DNA of 64,000 bases, taken from contig CM035422.1 of NCBI GenBank assembly GCA_020310875.1, positions 54,019,894-54,083,893 of the forward strand, written 5' to 3'. Origin of the DNA: Ceratopteris richardii (lineage: Eukaryota > Streptophyta > Polypodiopsida > Polypodiales > Pteridaceae). The position numbers and the translations under genes are program-made. The notes below the pieces were generated by a model. It had not been told where the DNA came from, made no database searches, and saw only the letters and a list, made by a program, of their open reading frames with translations. Positions 60,535 to 64,000 of this stretch are shown here, piece by piece (position 1 is the stretch's first letter; every line of letters starts with the position of its first letter).

Positions 60535-63499
60535 CTACTCTACGTTTGGTCCATTCATGATTCTAGCTTGGTAAGCTTTCAACCACATATCTAAATTGTC
60601 TGGTCTTGAGTCTTCTAAAATTGATCCTGGCTTGTCTAGTTCTAGTGTTTGTGATGTAACAAGAGTTTCTTTCTGAATTTCAGGCTCCTTAGGTTTCTTA
60701 TTGCATCTTGTGTCCTTCTTGTCTTCCTTATTTCTATTTTTCATCCATTTTTCTCTGAGTTTTTCCCTTCTATCCTTCCACTTTTGGCTTTTAGTTGTTT
60801 GGATATTCTCAAGTGGATCTTCAAAGTCTCCCACTACTTGTACTCTAGGTTCTAGGTTTTTACTCTTTTCTTGCTCCGAGTCTACTCGTTTTCTCTCTTG
60901 TCCTTTAGCTTGTGCTCGTGTGATGGCTTTCAATGGTACTGTGTATTCCTTGTCACTTCCTAACGATTCAATTACTTCTATTATGTTAATAGGTGTAGTG
61001 TCATGAGTCTTATTGGGATTCTTTGGACAATCTCTAAATAGGTGTTCCTTTCCACATTCATTGCAATACCCTTCCCAAGTCCTGGGGGGTGGTGGGTTGT
61101 ATGGCCGAGTGCATTCTCTTATAAAGTGATCTCCTCCACATCTATAGCACGGTCCTTTTGGCATAGGCAGTCTGATGGGTGGTCTTATGGGTGCTGGTGC
61201 CTTGGGTGCAGTGTACATTAGGGTTGCCAACTCTGGTCCATAGACATTGTCATATCCCTCATAACCATAGTATTGCGGGTCATAAACTTGCTCGTACTCC
61301 ATCATACTAGTGTCATAGGGATAGTATTCTCCTTGGGTCTGCTGGTATCTTGGATTCGTTGATTCTATACTCGCTAATGGTGATGCTGGTACTATGGCTT
61401 TCTCCATGTTTTCCTCTGGTTGAGCATATTTAACTGGCACTACGTTCTGTGGAAGTGGTGGTTGTTGTCCTAACACTGGCTGAGGTTGTCCATATTGCCC
61501 TTTCTCATATGGCTTAGGTGCTACTTGTGGTCCTGGATAGGGATTGTATATTGGAATCTCCCTTCCTAGCTCTCTAGGAGGGTATCCATGATACTGAGGT
61601 TGATTTAAAGGTCGTGACTGCCTGTTGAATGGACAATTCTCAGTGGTATGATTAGTGTATTTTTGTTGTATATGGCAATACATAGCGGTTCCTTGATGTG
61701 GCTGCCTATTGTAAGGATAAGCTTGAGGCATGCGTGTTCCTCCTCTTACACACATGTGAGTTGGGTGGTCTCCTCCACAAAAGCTAAATCTTCACAACAT
61801 GGGTATTCTCATTGATGGATGCCGGTAGTTCCGCTGTCCGTGAACTCTTAACTTCTTGGCTACCAGTTCCGCTAAGTCCTCTACATTACTGGAGTTAGAT
61901 GTCACTGTAATTCTAGTGTCTTTTGATTTCATAGGGCTTGGTGTACTTTTGAGATCACCAGCTAGGTTGTCCTCTAGGTCAATACACTCTTGAAGGCATT
62001 CGCTTAATGTCTGTAGCCGCTTCACATAGACTAAAGTTCTCAAAGTCTTGTTCATTAGCCCGTCTAAGAATAGTGATATCATTTTTTGCTGAGTGGGTCT
62101 TTTTGTTACTAGGCATCTATCGACATATTGATTGAACCTCCGGGCAGCTGTTTTTACCGTTTCATTTGGGTTTTGTTTGAAGCTATGGATTACTTCCTCT
62201 CTTAGTGAATTCCCCAATGAATTCTTGAAAAAATTGTTCAATATTTTTGAATTGATTGGGACCCAATGGCTGGAACCAAGTCAAAGCCGTTCCTGTGAGA
62301 GTGAGTCCAAAGGACTCATACTGCACAAAGAAATAATCCACTTGCTCAACCCATAGAACTTGTTTAAATTCAGCTATGTGATCATAAGGTTCTCCCATCC
62401 CGTCATAATGATTTCTCATACACTTAGCCACTTGAATTGGTTTTATTCTTCTTATGGGTTCTGGGTGTCTAGGGATTACAGGAATTGCTGGTCTAATTGG
62501 AGGCATTCCGGGCTGCACTCCTAGTGGTGGTCTTGGTCTCACTCGTGGTCGATGTTGGTTGCCTAGTCCAGGATGAGTTTGATTGTGTGATTGCAGCCCT
62601 GGCATTGTGAATTGCACATGGGTTCGGTTAGGAATGCTCCATTGACTCGTCTGTCCCGACATTGTGTTGTTTGGCTCTTGATGGGTCCCAAAGGGATTAT
62701 GAGAGGTAGTTTCCTGCTCTCGCGAAGGGAATACTGGCAACCCCATATACTTCAATTGGGCCCTATCAACGACATCTACCAGCCAATACCTTCTTTGGTT
62801 CTTGTCTAGGTATGTGACTCTAGACTCCTCTTCAGGATCTTTTAACTCATAGAAGGTCATTGGGCTTTCCTCATGTCCTTGTGTGGGTGAGTCAGTTTGT
62901 AACAATAAGTCTGATCCATGGATCAAGTAGAGCTGTAATAGGTAATCATCTTGAGGTATCAAATCCCCTCTCAAGACTCGAGTCACTACTAATTTGCCTC
63001 TGGGTGTAGTTATTAACTCTTCAGGGTCCGGTCTTCTTGAGTTTCCTTGTCCTTCCAATCCCCCTCTCTGGTTGATTCGATCTGGGTGTTCTGTTACCAC
63101 GTACATGTGACCTAACTTGTCCATGTACACTCCTCCTTCATACTTGACTGTAGGTCCAGTCACTATTGCTTATTCAATGGAATTCACCATCCTAGCTATT
63201 GATCTATTTAAGCCATCCAGGTAGATGGGGATATCTTGGGGATTAGTGGACATATATTGAAGAGAGGTGTGGTATTCCCCCTCTACCGTTGACATGAAGT
63301 TCCCCCTAGGAATAGAACCTTGCATGTCTTCTGAAGCCATTGTTATCTCTTCCTCTGAGTCACTAGAGGTGTCAATATAGATAGAGTGATGAATTACCTG
63401 AGTTGCACTTCCTACGGATGAAATAACACTCCTCCGGCTACTTAGCACACGTCTTGATCTCAAGTTCATCCACCCCCTAGGGCTATCTTGGTTCCCCAC
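60535..63499 (-). pseudogene. Gypsy I gag with multiple zinc knuckles
   Basis: The N-terminus (63499-63170) is acidic/serine-rich. A stop at 63167-63169 precedes 63163-62183, with a Pro/Arg-rich stretch (VRPRPPLGVQPGMPPIRPAI) and the capsid part HYDGMGEPYDHIAEFKQVLW, QYESFGLTLTGTALTWFQPL. A frameshift near 62190 leads into 62241-61792 (ETVKTAARRFNQYVDRCLVT, LFLDGLMNKTLRTLVYVKRL). After a stop at 61789 a third part (61755-60535) has knuckles near FCGGDHPTHMC, CHIQQKYTNHTTENC, CYRCGGDHFIREC and CNECGKEHLFRDC, a tyrosine/proline-rich segment and a basic tail. Four knuckle-like motifs is unusually many. Confidence 0.88.
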
Positions 63500-63569
63500 T
63501 ATCCCACAATTGGCCCCTCAATTACCTCTAATTTTGCCCTCAAATGGCTTGATATGTTCTGGGCGATAC

Positions 63570-64000
63570 TGTTGGAGACTTTTTAATCTCCAAAGGTCTG
63601 ATCTATACTGATCTAAGAACACTTCTATATCAGTTATGGATCAAACTTTACACAAATATTGTCTTCTTTTATCAAAACTTTCACTAACACTTCTCTGAGT
63701 AAAGAAATTCCTTCTTCAAAAAGTCTGCTTCAGAAATCGACTTTATTTTCTGCACATATCTTCAAATTTCTTCAAACCAATGATGCACACATCTTTAGAA
63801 TACCTTTGGGGAATCATATCAACCATTAGTTCATCAAAAGAATCATTAAAACTTTAATTTGATCCTTAAGATCAAAAGTATGTCAAAAACTATCTTTCTG
63901 AACAAGCGACTTTGACATAGGTAACTTCTAAGGTTGATTTCTCACATCACAGATCCCGTTTTGCTAAATGCTTTTAGCCATAGCTTCCTTACCTTCTAAC
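63570..64000 (-). repeat. Copia G-type LTR, partial at window edge
   Basis: It starts TGTTGGAGACTTTTTAATCT and matches the outer part of the LTR at 35361-36388 (shared ATCTCCAAA, GACTTTGACA, TTCTAAG, AAATGCTTTTAGCCATAG, CTTACCTTC). Its orientation equals that of the LTR at 35361. It runs off the window. It cuts the Gypsy I leader. Confidence 0.8.

Larger units (their letters stand above)
56146..63569 (-). mobile_element. Gypsy LTR retrotransposon family I, minus-strand copy
   Basis: The element holds gag (63499-60535), protease (about 59990-59480), RT, RNase H and integrase (58547-56146) on the minus strand. Pol is in one frame, broken only by a handful of stops, so this copy is younger than the plus-strand copy. 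Integrase is cut at 56146 by the coiled-coil region. Its leader at 63500-63569 is cut by a Copia G-type LTR. No own LTR was recognised. Confidence 0.9.

Overview
The window is repeat-dominated DNA from a land plant. Three things support this: Copia and Gypsy LTR retrotransposons with plant-type priming sites (one intact initiator-Met tRNA primer site at 29657-29668), GT/AG introns in the one host gene, and very long perfect GA/TA microsatellites. Many nested retroelements and retroelement-sized distances around a single exon cluster suggest a large genome, perhaps a fern or gymnosperm, but that is a weak inference. No prokaryotic, organellar, rRNA, tRNA or CRISPR feature was seen.

Layout. 1-2111: a plus-strand Copia copy (family A1), cut by the window edge and split by a 368-bp hAT-like MITE. 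2347-8706: long microsatellites carrying three head-to-tail, minus-strand copies of one LINE family (A nearly full length, C only a 3' end, B 5'-truncated). 8707-9333: unassigned. 9334-16077: two minus-strand Copia elements (C and B) that meet at one LTR-like segment; B carries a 1040-bp hAT-like insertion with an 8-bp target duplication. 16078-18552: the only recognisable host gene, the last four exons of a DEAD-box-like helicase C-terminal domain (17339-18013, plus strand), with intron upstream and 3' region downstream. 18553-38110: a stack of Copia elements (D-type LTR, A2 and A3 sharing an LTR, D, A4, E, F, G), nearly all minus strand and each cut by the next. 38111-39942: the 3' end of plus-strand Copia H; its LTR also occurs as a solo LTR inside A2. 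39943-42600: gag-protease of a Gypsy-like element K. 42600-48390: a badly decayed plus-strand Gypsy (family I). 48522-52752: Copia A5 with a solo LTR inside it. 53700-56145: an unidentified coiled-coil/basic-protein region with internal repeats. 56146-63569: a much better preserved minus-strand copy of Gypsy family I. 63570-64000: the edge of a Copia G-type LTR.

How it works together. Almost everything is selfish DNA. Each LTR element once encoded Gag, aspartic protease, integrase, reverse transcriptase and RNase H; the LINE encoded an APE-type endonuclease and reverse transcriptase. Every copy here is interrupted by stops, frameshifts, insertions or truncation, so none looks autonomous. The most notable signals are the LINE family, which ends in a (TC)n tail, sits inside microsatellites head-to-tail and keeps a 3' stem-loop with compensatory changes; the helicase whose motif VI is unrecognisable; the hAT-like elements with clean 8-bp duplications; and the unidentified repeated coiled-coil region beside the Gypsy integrase.
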